This document shows positions 39,909-53,080 of a stretch of DNA of 64,000 bases, in pieces; the first letter of the stretch is position 1; every line of letters starts with the position of its first letter. The translations under genes were made by a program, and so were the position numbers. The notes below the pieces were generated by a model, which was not told where the DNA came from, made no database searches, and was given only the letters and a program-made list of their open reading frames with translations. Location of the stretch: NCBI GenBank assembly GCA_037013685.1, contig CM072895.1, forward strand, positions 9,026,463-9,090,462, written 5' to 3'. This DNA is from Acridotheres tristis (Eukaryota > Chordata > Aves > Passeriformes > Sturnidae).

Positions 39909-40662
39909 AGATCCAGTCAGCCAAGGTTACATTACTATTTTTATTTATTCATGTAGCTGTGTTTCTGTGAGCCTGCAACCAAAAAGGCAACAAAAAGCAA
40001 TGCCTTGAGTAACTTGTCCATGGTGGAGCTTGCCTGGCGCTGCCAAGGCAGGGAGCTGCCCCCTCTCCTGCATGGAAATCTTGCCATGACTCAGCTTCAG
40101 AAGTTGTTTTCTGGCATTGCTCTTCTTTTCTCTTTCCTTTTCATATGTGCTTTTCTTTGTGACTAGATTTTGCCTTCTCCTTCCAGAAAGAAAATTGGAA
40201 TCCAGCAATAACAGTAGCAGAAAAGAGCCCCAATCTGTCTTCATTAAAACTTCCCTTTCCCAGAAAAGGCAGTTTTGCCATATCTAACATTGTCTAACCA
40301 TGGTGAGAAAGGGGTTTCATGACAATAGAGCAGTATAAAGGAAGATTGTTCAAAAGCAAAAGCCCTAATATTTTGTATTTCAGATGCTTTTATGTCTTTT
40401 ATTCTGCCTTCTGGAGTCAGAGATCTTTGTATTCAAAGGCCCAAATATTATTTATAGCACTTTATGGAGACAGAGCCATCAACACCCAGGCTGTCCAGAC
40501 CTCTTCATCCGATTTTTGTTAGTACTGTACCACAAGCCCATAACATTTAACAAATGCAAAACCAAGACAAGGAAGCACAACAGAACTTCCTCAAAATGAG
40601 CCTGTGCCTTCCCAACCCCTACATGAGCACCCCGTAGCCTTCCTCCCTCTGAGGAACCACAG

Positions 40663-40705
40663 ATTCATTATTTACCAGAGCTATCCCATATTCATTATTT
40701 ACCAG
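40663..40705 (+). repeat. 27-bp-period direct duplication
   Basis: 'attcattatttaccag' occurs at 40663-40678 and 40690-40705, an incomplete tandem duplication whose second copy has diverged downstream. Confidence 0.85.
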
Positions 40706-42189
40706 GTTGTGCTATCACTGTGCAGTCACCCACAGCATCTTCTTACCACCCACCGCTGCAGCTGATCTGGGTTTTTGCACTTTGCTCCACTGGAAAAGCA
40801 GAATTTGACCTGATTTCATTATGCTGTTACTCAGGGTCACTTTGTCACCCTCAGCCCAGGGGAGTGACATTAATCCTGTAGCACTGTGAAGCAGCCATTG
40901 CATAACACAAGAAAAATTATGGGGGTGATAAACTCTGCAAAAAGGGATGAGGCTCTCATGTCTTCACCCCACTGATCTCTGCTCAGACCTTGGAGAAGAT
41001 TTTACCTTTTCCCTGTCCCCTTACAGCCAGTCACAGAAAGCACTGGATCAACCCCAGACCACAAGCCATGAGCCACCTTCTGTAAGCGGATACATTTTGT
41101 ATTTAATACCACGGTAAATTAAAAAATGGCAGACCACATCAAGCTTTTATTTCGCATACAATAAAAGGGTTTCCTCAGTCATAAAAAAATGGGCAAGGAG
41201 AGGGGGAAGAGGCCACCGCACAACAAATTCCTTCCTTACAGTCTGGAGAATTTGCGGGGGCGAGTTCAGGGGGAAATTTGCCAGTTAATAAAATGTTGTG
41301 TATGAATTATACATCAGGACTGGCCCCAAACGTGAACCAGACATGGTATGGTGTGCTGGGATCACTGCACTGGCACAGTGCAGGATCACTTCCATTTCTA
41401 CAAAGACTCACATACAAGCTTTATCTCCAAGGTTTAAGCTCCTTCTGCCTCCAGTTAAACAGTGAAGGACATGTGTAAGTATTCACATGCTGAAGGACTT
41501 GTTTTACAAAGACAGCTTTGTTCTGCAAAGGTTGTCTACACCGGAAGAAATACTAAAACAATAGAAAACAGGACAATTGTTTCTCTTTTTGGTTAAAAAA
41601 TTATGTGTGCATCCAAATACATTCATCTTTAGATATACTCAGGCTTTGCCCCGTGCTCTTTCTGATTACAAGATGCAGGTGTTAATAATAAATTTCTGTA
41701 CCCCAAATACTCGCATATCAGTGGAGGAAAGCCCATTGCCTAAAAGGGGATGTTGTAGCAGCCCAGGAATCCAGCTCTGCCGATCTTCCAAACTGAAACC
41801 AAAACTGATTCTAAAATCACTGCAGAAATGATGTTGCTTTTGCAGCATTCCTGGCATTATCACTGGTAAATAAAGGATTTGTGTATTCTGCATATTCCCC
41901 ACACTGCTCAGTGCCTCCCAGTGCCATGGCAGTGCCACATACTCCATCGACAGCGTGGTACACACAGCCCTCACTCATCCTGAAGTCTTTGGATTGTGGG
42001 TATGAAATCCCAGCCAGGACACGGCAGACCTATGGATAAGCTCCTAGGAAAACCAAAACAACTCACGTCAAGATGGAAAGCAGTATATTTCTACACCCCA
42101 GCTGCCTAACCATTAATCTTTTTCACACTGTATTTATCTGCTGCTCATAACAGTTTGTTTTACAACGCTTGTTTAGCTCCAGTAGCCTT

Positions 42190-42430
42190 CCAGACTCGCG
42201 CAGGGCAGTGAAGAGGGTTTGTGCCTGCCATGGTCACGCAGCCAAATTCGCTGCTTTGCTGCCCAGCCAGGGCAGCGTGGGCACCAGTGCATGTGGGAAA
42301 CCTTCTGCCATCCCTGCCCCTCTCCTGTGTGGCTCAGCAGAGCTCTGCACTGGCGTGGTTGTGGTGACTTGAGCACGGGTTACCGCAGCAGAGCGAGGAC
42401 GTTCACGGCTGTGTTGCACCAACACCACGT
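42190..42430. promoter_or_regulatory. Small CpG-rich, GC-rich patch
   Basis: About a dozen CpGs fall in 240 bp, including 'gactcgcgcaggg', 'tcacgcagccaaattcgctg', 'cacgggttaccgcagcagag' and 'cgaggacgttcacggctg'. Flanking kilobases are clearly poorer in CpG. It is too short for a classical CpG island but could be a small promoter or enhancer, or a locally GC-biased segment. No TATA box, initiator or coding exon could be tied to it. Overlapping open frames on both strands (for example 42219-42560 plus, 42234-42578 minus) probably reflect the scarcity of stop codons in GC-rich DNA. Confidence 0.3.
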
Positions 42431-42494
42431 CACAACTTCCCACAACTTCCACACCACATACCTCCCATGCAGCAACCCTGATAAATGCCTCAGA

Positions 42495-42541
42495 GGGGGA
42501 AAGGGGGGAAAAAAAAAAAAGGAAGGGGTTGGGGGGGTGGG
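42495..42541 (+). repeat. Purine tract with canonical G4 motif
   Basis: G5-A3-G6-A12 is followed by GGAAGGGGTTGGGGGGGTGGG. The last part (42525-42541) satisfies the strict four-tract quadruplex rule, with loops TT, G and T. It lies directly downstream of the CpG-rich patch at 42190-42430. Confidence 0.8.
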
Positions 42542-42986
42542 AACAGGATATTTTAATTGACTTGACACTAAATTCCACTCCCTGTGTTGAATCAACTGAG
42601 CATTAAATTCATGTGTCTATTATGGTATGTGCAGATGTGTCAGGGTACACACGTTAAGTGTTTCCAGTCACTCTCTGAGTTATTTTCTTGTTGAATAAAA
42701 ATCATGTGAAACCCATTAAAATAAAGACCAACAGAATTTGATAACAAGATGCAACAGCTATCTAAGGTTTTTGAACAATCCCAACAATTTCAAGCGAGAA
42801 ACATAACTTTTCAGCACTTCTTCTTAGTATTCACTAGAGGTGAAGTATTTCCTGGAGTGCAGCTGAGGGCTTTGAGGAAGTTGTTTTGTTGGTTTGTTTT
42901 GTTGGGGTTTTTTAAATGCTACTATATTAGCTTGGTTTGTTGGGGTTTTTCTAAAGAATAACATCAAGGGAAGATGAAAAAATTTC

Positions 42987-43002
42987 TTTTTTTTTTTTTT
43001 TT
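42987..43002 (+). repeat. Poly-T run (16)
   Basis: Sixteen T bases directly followed by 'gcag'. This looks like a polypyrimidine tract plus splice-acceptor AG, but the downstream sequence has no long open frame to support an exon. Confidence 0.95.
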
Positions 43003-44924
43003 GCAGTGTAAGGAATTTGATAAAGCTGGATTGAAATATTTAGACAATTAAGATATGTATTTTTTCTGACAAATATGTTTAAATTTTCTTTCTTTTTTTT
43101 TAAGTTGCAAAATTGAAAGGAAAGGCCTCAAAATGCTTTAAACAAAATATTCTGGTTGACCTAAAGGAGGAAATTTTTTCACAATTTTTGTACACGTGAG
43201 AATTAGAGATTTTAATGAGAAAATGCAGAACCTCTTGGAAAACCGTGCCGGCAACAGAGAACAGAGGAACCACAATGTGGTCATTTCTGTTTAAAAATAA
43301 GAAGGCTAAATTCTCTGCTGGCCTGAGCCCAGCAGAGCAAAGAACATTAGATCAGGTGAGGAGTTGTCCTCCAGAAAGAAAATCACCATTTGTTCTTAGA
43401 GGCAGAGCATCCTCCAGGCTGGTGTGAATCACCAAGATACAGCAGAGGATGTGGCCTCACGCTTTTTAAACAATTCCCATCAAAATGCCGGCGGGAGCCA
43501 GCGGGGCTTCACAGCACTAAGAATCCCCTTCTCTGGATTGGGGATTTGTACAGATCAGGCTTTGTACTGCAATGAAAGCAGCAAGTCTCTCTCAGGCCAC
43601 CAAGGTCCCTGAAGTCACTGCATTCATTTGCACAATATCCAGCACTTATAAGCTATTAATCTCTTTATCTTTAATTATTTTTTTCATCAAATTTGTAGTT
43701 TTCATTGCTGAGGGATGAGTGAGGTGCTGCAGAAAATAGTCTGATATTTCCCTTGAATCCAAAACGATCTACCACAGCAATTTTCATTACTCCAAGAAAA
43801 AGAGCGAGAGAGAAGGGAGGGGGAAAAAAAAGAAAGACATTACTTCTCTGAATTACACGCCACTTTCATAATTCTCCCTGAAGTACCACACAGGGACTGT
43901 GTTGAAGGGAGGAAAATGAAAACAGCTGTGGAGGTTTTGGGTTACACTGCAGCTCCGTGCTGCCTTTGGCCCTTGCCCACCAGTGCAGTTTGTTCTAATC
44001 CTGGTCGTGAATGTCCGTATTTGTTACCGCTCACTAAGGCAAGTCTTCTGCCTCTTGGAATAATAAAAACTGTTGTGTGCTTATCTGCTAAGCTTCTTCG
44101 ACAGTTGCAAAAAGTCATCGAGTCAGCAACGTGCCTGGAGCCCGGGGCTGTCACTCACAGGGGCTGCCTGTGCTGGGACAGCAGCACTGTCAGAGGAGGC
44201 TTGTCCCTGCAGGGACTGCAGGGCTGGGAGCCTTGCTGTCCCCCCATAGGGCTGGTGTTGTCCTCTCACCCTAGAGTTCCTCTTTCTAATCTTATCTTTT
44301 TTTCCTTTTAATTTCTCTACACGTGCCTCACAACAAAGAAGGCATCTCCATCAGTAAACCCACTCCTAAAAGTAGATTGCATCATTTTGGTAGAGGTTTT
44401 GGCTCCCAAGGCAGATTTTGATGAGCACGAGGTGATGTGTCTTCAGACTTAGAGCTGCCAGCCCGTTAGTTTCCCACTCTCATCCTCACCATGTTGGCCA
44501 AGTCTCTCCATCCCTCCATCCTCCACTCTCCCTTCAGGTCCACTGTACTGCCACACTATTTCCTGCTGTTGCACTCCTATTTTCTCACTAATCCCTGACT
44601 TCCTCCACACTCTCCAAATAGTTCTCCTCGGCCTCAACTTTATTAACTTAAGCTGTTTATTCTTCTGCCACTAGAAAGTAATTCTGTGCATTCCCTTTTC
44701 CTCCTCCATGCATCCCTCTGCCCCCACCCTCAACCTCTCTGCATGCTGAGAAACCATTTGCCCCTTTGGAGAACTGCATGTATTTTGTCCCCAGTGCATT
44801 TGGGAGAGAAAAGTCAGGGAGGGGGAAAAGATGAGTTCCTGGCAGCTCCGCACTGGAGGATAGAATCTGTTTTTAATTTAGGTAGTTAAAACTCGCAGCC
44901 CCGCTGGAATCTGGAAGAGGAGCG

Positions 44925-44947
44925 CGTGTGTGTCTCTGTGTGTGTGG
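44925..44947 (+). repeat. (GT)n-like microsatellite
   Basis: 'gtgtgtgtctctgtgtgtgtgg', an interrupted GT repeat. Confidence 0.85.
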
Positions 44948-47789
44948 TTATAGGGGAGCTCATTGTGTGTGGATGGGACAGGGTGACATGTTTATGGTGA
45001 ATGTGCACACGTGGGGCTTTTGCTCGTGTGGAAATGGTGTGTTGTTTGTGGCCTGTGCCTGCCTTACATCCGTGGGAAGCTGCCCAAGCCTGACATTCCT
45101 GTCCACGTGGGAAAGCCCAGGAGAGCAGCTGACTGAAGTATGGCCCAGCTCCACCACCATAACCTGAAAGCCTCCCCTGGGAAAGGCAGCTTACAGCACA
45201 CCTTGAAGGGAAAACATAGACTGGAGAGCAGGACCTCAGCCATGACCATGAGCACCTGTGCTCAAGCACCTCCAATCCTGGCCAAGGAAAACCAGCAGGC
45301 AAGTGTTTTCTACTGGCACATCTCTCTGTAGCAGAAACATCAGAGAGCTCAGCTGGTTTTTGTGCTTCTCAGGCCCTAAAACCTGAGGACCCTGCTTCCA
45401 TATGTAGCACATGCACATTTCTCCCTATAAAAAGTCATATATAAAACTGTACATGTATCCACACATAGGCACACCTACACAGACTTCCTGCACACGGGAT
45501 CCCAGGGCAGGGTGGAAGGGAGGCTGGGTTAATGCCTGTGCCTCTAATGCAGGTCACTTCCTCTCCGGATCCCAGCAAAAGTGACTTATTACAGGAGCTT
45601 ATAAAATCCCCCTGAAGAATAATTGCAAAATGAAACAAATTGCGTTAAGTGGCCACCAATAATTTCACCAGGGACACCAGGGTTATTAGACCAGCCAGGA
45701 AGGTCCTCGTTTCCCCTCCACTCTCCTCCAGCTGGGACGAGCTCTGTCTAAGGGGCAATGTCATCAAAGCATGTGCTTAAGGGGTGATTAATTGTGTCTC
45801 CATCAAAGGGGAGCTGAAATCTGTCTGCCCAGAGCTGCTCGTGGCAATGGGTATATCCCAGCAGTGAGGGTCATCCCTGAGCAGCCAGACAGGCACCCAG
45901 AGACCTGCTCCCAACACTTCTCCATCCATGCAGTTTTTCCAAGGGATATGAAGCCACCTTTTTGCAGTCTAAACCCACCACTCTATATTTTACCCAGGCA
46001 GGGAGCAGAGGTTATTCACTTGGCTGCTGCTCCTGTGGGATATCTGGATAATATTCTCATGTCTTCCCCAGTCTCTAAACTACAGCAGGCACTTCATCTG
46101 CCCACTCCTCTTTGGCCACCTCAGCTCCTTGTTGTTTTTCTTTGGAACTCCTGAGTTGCTGAGGGAACAAATTCCCCTTAGTGTTGACCAGTATTTTTGG
46201 CATCTGCTCAACAGCTGACCCAAGAGGAGATATTCTTCTGAGAAAAAAAAAATAAAAAAGTAAGGAAAAAAATAACCCGGCACACTCCCTCCCCCTTTTC
46301 CTTCTTCCTCCAGAAAAATAAAATAAAATAATCACAGAAGTGATGAAAAATGGGCCATGTGTAAAGAACTGCAGACCCCAGGGGTAGCTCTGGATTGAAC
46401 TCCCTATTTATACACAGTTTTACATTATTATTTACTACAGTAATCAATGTAAAAACACTGCCTACCCTAGCAACCCCTGTGTCATATGGTGTGTATACAT
46501 CACCTCTGGGAAGCAGGTCACCTCTATAAAGAAAATCAGCCATATTTAACGTGAAACTCTGTAGTTTTTACAATGTTTTTAAAAATGTTTTACAACATGT
46601 AGAAATGCTTCCATAAAAGCAGACTTATTAATCCCAGTTTTAAGCTGTCTTTTAAAGTGGAGTTTTCTTACACAAATATTTTCCTTGTCTCCCCACTGCT
46701 CCCTGCCCCTCCTTTTAAATAAAGTTATAATAGAAAAAGAACTGGGTACTCAGACAGGGAAGGCATCTTGGCACTGTCCACCTCCAATGGACCCCTGATT
46801 TCCCCCAGAAGATGCAGGGAAGGAGGATGGTTGTCATTCCCAGAGGAGATAACTCTCCTGGGTGCTATCAGCAGTAAGGGATATTTGCAGGATTCAGCAT
46901 GTTTTGTTATGCTTATCCCAAAGACTTATCCCCGAAGACTGAGTCTTTGCACCAAATGTGACGTTCTCAACCAAGAATCTTAAATTAGGAACCTAACTGG
47001 GCCCTACCCCTATCGAGGAGGCCTTCCCACAACTCAGGTCTGAATTTCCCTCTGGAGATGCCTGTCCCTTATTAATGCTGGAAAGACTCAAGTAATTACG
47101 TGTCTAATTTAGGAACAAGATGCAAAGCAAAGCCAGACCCTATTCCTAGAGATGTCTCCTTACTCTGTACCCACCACCTCTCCCTGCTGGAGGCCCAGGA
47201 GGGCTGGCTGCCCATCCCACTGTGCCCACAGCTCTGCCACCCCCTGTCCCCAGGCAGTGGGGCTGAGCTGCCACAGGTCCAGCTGAGAAGGAACATCAGC
47301 ATCACTATCCAGCCCAGGTCTGCATGGGGCTCCTGACAGCAGTGCTTCAGCTCCTGGAACTGCAAATCACTCCTGGAGAGGAGCAGAGAGACACCAGGAA
47401 CACCCAGCAAAGGCACCAATCCCACAGCAGAGAATCTGGGCACTGCAGGTGTGACTGCAGTGCTGTCAGAAATCCCAGAACAGCCCCTGTATGTGTGCCC
47501 TGGGAAGAGGCTGTGGTCCTCCCACAGCCTTCCCACCTGAGTAAAGTGGCAGTCACATGAGTGAAATCCATTTTTGCAAGATTATTCTCAAATCTGACTG
47601 GCAACATCTTTGAGGAACACCAAAGAGCAGGAAAACATTATACAAACAGCTCAGGATTACTGCTTTTGAGATGACCCAGATATTAAAAAATAATCCATTA
47701 CATGGCATATAAGGTTTTCATCAGATAGATAAATATAAATTAACTCTCAGGAAAAAAAAAAGTTGCCCTGTCCACTTCCATTGCTAATC

Positions 47790-47912
47790 CTGACAGTAAT
47801 TCCCTTGGAGTAACAGCCCATTTTACAGAGAGTAAAACTGAGACGTGGAGAACTTGGTAACTTGCCTGAGGTTACACATTTTTAATAAATCCTGACAGCC
47901 AGTGTTCAAATG
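47790..47912 (-). mobile_element. MIR SINE fragment (antisense), ancient amniote repeat
   Basis: The plus strand reads as the reverse complement of MIR. 'cccattttacagagagtaaa' and 'actgagacgtggagaacttg' match 'ccattttacagatgaggaaactgaggcacagagaggtt'. 'gtaacttgcctgaggttaca' and 'cat' match 'aagtgacttgcccaaggtcacac'. 'cctgacagccagtgttcaaa' matches 'gtggcagagccgggattcgaa'. All three blocks are collinear with correct spacing except for a small AT insertion near 47880. This is far better than chance. MIR predates the amniote radiation, so recognisable survival in a bird suggests either slow decay or constraint. Confidence 0.78.
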
Positions 47913-50900
47913 CATCACATCTTTACAATAAGGACTGGATGCTGCAAAGTTTCATTAATGGGGGACAGAATTGCTGGTCCCTGCCATCTGGCTGAGCCTA
48001 TTCACACCCACCACCAGCCTCATCTCTGTAATAAGCTTGACCTCCGTGGTGGGGGGATGCTGTTTATCTTCCCTGCTCTGCGACCCCACTCCACAACTTC
48101 CCTGGCTGCTCCTTCATTGGACCCAGATTTCCACCCTGCCTGCTGTTTTTCCAGCAGTAGCGTTTTGGCTCCTGGCAGACTGGAGAGACATTTCTGTCGG
48201 CAGCTCAGGAATTCCCTTTGTGTCTTTCCTGAGTTTAGGCTCACCTTGATGCTAGACTCTGACCCCTCTTTAATGCAGAGGAATGTGTGAAAAATTTATT
48301 CCCCTTTTCATTAAGAACTCATTTAAATTCACCACAAGGTGACCTGGCTCCCTCCACTGTGGCTATATTGTTCTCTGAGAAGCTGTTTTATTTCTGACTT
48401 AGAGTTCAGTTGAAAAGTGAGATCTCACTTCCACTGATCCAATAGTTTAATTTTTATCATCAATGATTAATAAAATGATGCAGAGACATGTTTGAGGTAC
48501 GTTTCTTATACTCATAAGCATTTTAATCATCTATGAGGAAATGCTGCATGTCCCTGGGTGTAGTGTCCTCCTTCTGGCTCGCTTAATTAGCAACTCTGGT
48601 AAGCATGGGAATTTGATTTTCCATTAAAAACTTGGAAAAATATTTGTTTTGCTTATTTGTTTTTCACAACACACAAAGCAAAAGCCAAACCCATCATTTC
48701 TACTCTGGTTTGTTTTGTTTTCTTGACAAGTGAAAAATCAGCAATACTAGATTGGAAGCGTTTTGGGAGCTGATCTGGAAAAGGTGCCAATGCAAATAAT
48801 GTCATCCTTTGTGCCAAACAACATCCAGAAAAAAAAAAAAGAGAAGCATTTTTCATCCAAAAAGCACTTTGGAAAATCAAAGCTCTGTTGTCAACTCACT
48901 TTATTCTCAATCTGATTCTTATTAATGTCCCTTAGTCTCCTGTGTGCTCAGCCACCACGGCGCTGTGTGTCACTGCGTGTCACTGTGTCACAGCTGGCTG
49001 TGGGCACGCCGTGGGGATAAGTGGGGCTGGGGGTAGCACAAGCACATCAGGACAGGCAGAGGACCCCATAATCAGCAGCAATATAAGCAGTAGAAAAAGC
49101 AATAGCTTGTCACCACTCCTAAGTGAAGGGAAGGTGAGGTAGGGCAGGGAGGAAAAAGGATACAGAGGTTGTAGTACTCCCCTCTCCTTTATTTAGGTCA
49201 AGACTTTCTTTATCCCATATGCATCAAGAAATGCTCATCAACCTATTCAAAATCACCCCTCTCCAGAGCACTGACCACAAAATTACCATCCATTTCTCCC
49301 AGCACAGAAGGAATGCCAGGTAGAGGCATTCATGATGCTCTTCTCTCCTGTCCACAGCCAATGTCCCCAGCATGCCAGGAGAAGCTGCCTAACCCATGAG
49401 AGCCACAACCAGCTGCATTTTTCCCTATTTGTGTCACTTGTGTATTTGGTTTGCAGAGGTGGGGGGAGGAAAAGTGCCTAATACAATTTATTTTTTAAAT
49501 TAACCTATTTAAAACTATGGATGCCGACTTTTCAGTAGTCGTCTGGGGGCTGTAACAAAGGGGCCCTGGTTTAAACCTATCTGAAGGGAGTTAACCACAG
49601 CCCTTTGCTTGCACATGTGGTATAATGCAGGCTCTTTATTGCTTTTCTTTACTCCCCACCCCCCCACACACATTTAAGATACTCAGAGTAGAGCTTTTCT
49701 AAATATCCTACAAGTGTGTGTATGTGTGCACGCTGGATTTATGGGCTACTTCTGCCCTCAATTAACAAAACCCACGAGCAAGAGGGACTCAACACCAAGC
49801 TCCACAAAAGATCCCAGGAGAGGCTTGCTGGAGCAGAGTGTGACACAGCTTAGTGATGCTTGGAGATGACAAACACCACGGTCTTATCAGCAAAAAAGAG
49901 TCCACAGCCCGAGATTTCAGGAGAAAGGGAGTCAGTGTGCCAGGGAAGGATGCCAAACTGAAGTCTTGTACATCTCCTCCCAGAAAGGCAATAGCTGGTC
50001 TGACCCTGGCTAAAGCTCAGTCCTGCAAAGAAACGAGGCTTGGATTCATCTCCAGGTTTTGGGCAGGCAGCTGAAGCCCACAGGCTGGGAGCAGGGTTAC
50101 CTGAGACCCCTGCTGTGGTCTAAGGACAGAAATCAGCTTACTCAGGCCTTAGAACTCCTCTCCAACACCTCAACATCTGTTTGGAGGCTTTTGTGCTTCT
50201 CTGCTGCCTGTCCAACCTCAGGGGCTCAGGCTGGATTTTTGCAAGCCCAGCTCATGTCCTCCTCTGTACCAGACCCTGCTGCAAGTCGGGGCTTTGGGCT
50301 GTGAGCAGGATGAGCCACACTTCTTCTATCACAGCCAAAGGCAGAGCACTGGGAAAAGAATACTTGGACCAGCAGTGTGGCACACAGGACAAATGTAGGC
50401 GCTGAGCATGACATTTGTGTTTCATTGTGATGAACAGCTCAGGCCACCTACTACATGGTGATGCCAGATTCTGGCTCCTTACCCACAGGGAAAAGACAGA
50501 GAGCTGTGCTTTAATCCTCTGATCTTTGCACCTCATTGTCACACCCACCTCTTCCCTGTGACCATCAAGAGCAGCCAGGACCCAGAATCACTGGATGGGA
50601 GATGAGCTGAACATCTGCTCCCTGTCACACCAGCTTCTCTGAGAAGGTCCTCAATCCTCTACAACCACCCCTCACCTTCCTGTCATGATCTCCACCCATT
50701 TTCAACAGCAGCTTTTTCAGATGCCTGGACATGTCACACGTTGGGTGGCATCACGACAGGACAGCAGCTCAGCTGGTGCAAATCAGCCCCGACCAGCTGA
50801 ATGCACCAGTTGAAGATTTAGCTCAAAGTTGGCACCTTTATGCTTAAGATTCCACAAACTGCAAATCCAACCTCATTTTTTACCTTGTGGAATTTTTGAG

Positions 50901-53080
50901 CTCTGATTTGCTGTGCTAATGTGCTTTTAACGTTGTTTTTTCCTTGGTATGCGTGTTATATTAGCACACACGCACCCTGTATACACAGAAAGTCTATAAA
51001 ACAGGGCACTCGTATAATTTTAAAATAGACAAATCAGTTTAAAGCATTAAAGTAAATCTGCTAAAAGAAAATCTCTCCTGGGTTGACATTTTGTTTGCCA
51101 AGTTTTAGTTTGGAATGAATTTTTATGACTGAGTTATAAACCCTCGAAAATAGTGGTTTATAATGGAAATCTTGACAAATCCTTAACACAGGCCCCATTG
51201 TAACATATTCTGTACATATCCCATTGATCTATGGTAATAACAAGTTTCATATAAAACATTTTAACCATGGGAGCAAAGTGGTTATCTTCAGGCTTCCAGA
51301 AATATTTTTCAAATAAATAGGTGGCTTTTTCAACTGGGCAAAATCAAGGAATTGAACATCGAAAATGACATCTAAATATCCATCTGGATTTAAAAAAAAA
51401 AGAAAAGAAAAGAAAAAAATTAAAAAAAAAAAAAGAAAAAAAAAGAGAGCAAAAACGTTTAAAAATCACAATAATCCAGAACTCATGATTTTTCTTTGGC
51501 TGAATAGCAGCCAGTGACTAAGCAGCAATCCTGCTCTGATATAACTCTCAATGCAGGATGAGGTATTAGCCATGAGCAACAGAAATTACTTTCTTGGAGG
51601 ATTAGTTGTAGGCCTGAAACAATAAGCAACTTAAAAAGCAAGCTATTCCATCAGCAGGCAGGATGATAAAACTGAGATACAAAGGATTTGTGTGCTAGGT
51701 CCTCAAACTCTCCTTCCCTCCCTCAAGATACTTGGTGCCTTTGCCCCAGCAGCTCCTCTGAGTTGGGCTTAGCCCAGCCCTGGGCTACCTGCATGTCTAA
51801 CCCAGCAAGCACAAGTTTTTAGCTCTGCTAAACCAGGGCTATGATATCCATGGGGAAAAGAAGCAGCTGGAGCTCAGCACTTTATCCAGCCCGTGGTACT
51901 GCACTGGTGATGATGGTGTTTCAGGGATGGGACCAGGTGAAGGGCAGGGCAGGTGCCTTTTCCCAACACCTTTCACCCTCAAAACCATGTTTGACCACCA
52001 CCATCATGCTTGATCCACCAAAACTGACTCCAAAATGCAGGAGTGTCTAGGCAGGCACCCTCTTTGGGAATGGAGAAAGGCAAACACTAATTTTCAAGGC
52101 AATTATATCTGCAAAAATGCTTTAGCCCATTGACTAGAAAATGCTGAGACTACAAGTACACAACTCCAGCAGCAATAAACATTATCCTCCTTTTTTTATT
52201 CCTGATAGTATTAGAATCTCTGTCTCTGAAATATTTTTAAACCATGATTCTTTCCAATATCTGAAAAATTCTCAGCCATCGTTATTTAGCATTACACCAT
52301 TCTCATTAGGTAAGGACATTCAAGTTCACAAACAAGAAACTGAGGGACATAAATATGAGAAACTAGGGGGATTTGGGCATTTTGAAGATATTTAGGTACT
52401 GAACCAGACATGCAATCAAGATGCCAAGAGCTCTTTGTGGACAGGAGTGCAAACCATTGGCTCCAGAGAAGAAGCATTTACTATGATTTATTTGCTTTAA
52501 GGTACCACACCTTGTCCAAGCAAGTTTTCCAGGCTCTCTTTTGAATCAATTGAAAAAGGCACAACATGAGATTATTGAGACCATCCTAAAAGAGTCATGG
52601 TGAATCCCTTCCTGGACATTCCTATCTCCCTTTTCCCTAATACAAAGGTACCTAAAGAAGAAACCCTGATAAGGCCTCTGGAAAGAATTGAATGGCTTGA
52701 CTTGGCAAAGCAAAAATTTGGACTTGTGCCTCCATTGCCCTCAGCAAGCCTGAAACAACCTCATTTATATTCAAATAAAGGGGAAAAATTAGTATTTTGA
52801 GTGTATATAAATGGGCATATGTGACTTGATGGACTTAAAGATCTTTTAATACTAAACAATTGTCCAAAATAAATCTGCTTCTATGCAGACAGATGCATAC
52901 ACAAGGAGAGAAGTACAGTTGCCACAAGCCTGATTTGCCCTGACTAACAAAAACAACTTCCTCTTCACACAGTTATCCCATACCATGGGTCTGAATTCCT
53001 GCACTTGCATCCAAGGGAGCAAGCCATTTTCATCTCTGATGCATTCCTTTTACTTCCATTGAAACCGATTACCACACTGC
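47913..53080. other. Noncoding unique sequence
   Basis: AT-rich DNA with an A-rich tract (51391) and a 9-base inverted repeat spanning 50912-50968. The stretch at about 50820-51300 is free of repeats and frames and looks like candidate conserved noncoding DNA, but conservation cannot be read from one sequence. Confidence 0.55.
51391..51450 (+). repeat. A-rich low-complexity tract, (AAAAG)n-like
   Basis: Sixty bases consist almost only of A with G or T every 5-13 bases. It could be a decayed poly-A tail, but no retroposed body is recognisable upstream, so it is called simple repeat. Confidence 0.9.

Larger units (their letters stand above)
36633..42189. other. Noncoding unique sequence
   Basis: Contains a TA-rich tract (39880) and a 27-bp duplication (40663). 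The longest frame is 109 codons on the minus strand (38334-38663). No gene or recognised mobile element. Confidence 0.6.
42542..47789. other. Noncoding unique sequence
   Basis: T/G-rich sequence at 42880-42953 ('tttgttggggttttt' twice), poly-T at 42987 and a GT microsatellite at 44925. The GC-richer segment at about 47100-47560 gives overlapping frames on both strands (146 codons minus) that are best explained by few stop codons. No gene recognised. Confidence 0.6.

Noticed and set aside
42987..43008. Poly-T followed by GCAG as a splice acceptor
   Set aside because: No supported downstream exon; poly-T runs followed by AG are common by chance.
47096..47536. 146-codon minus-strand open frame, with overlapping plus-strand frames
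   Set aside because: Same compositional explanation; no recognisable motif or splice context.
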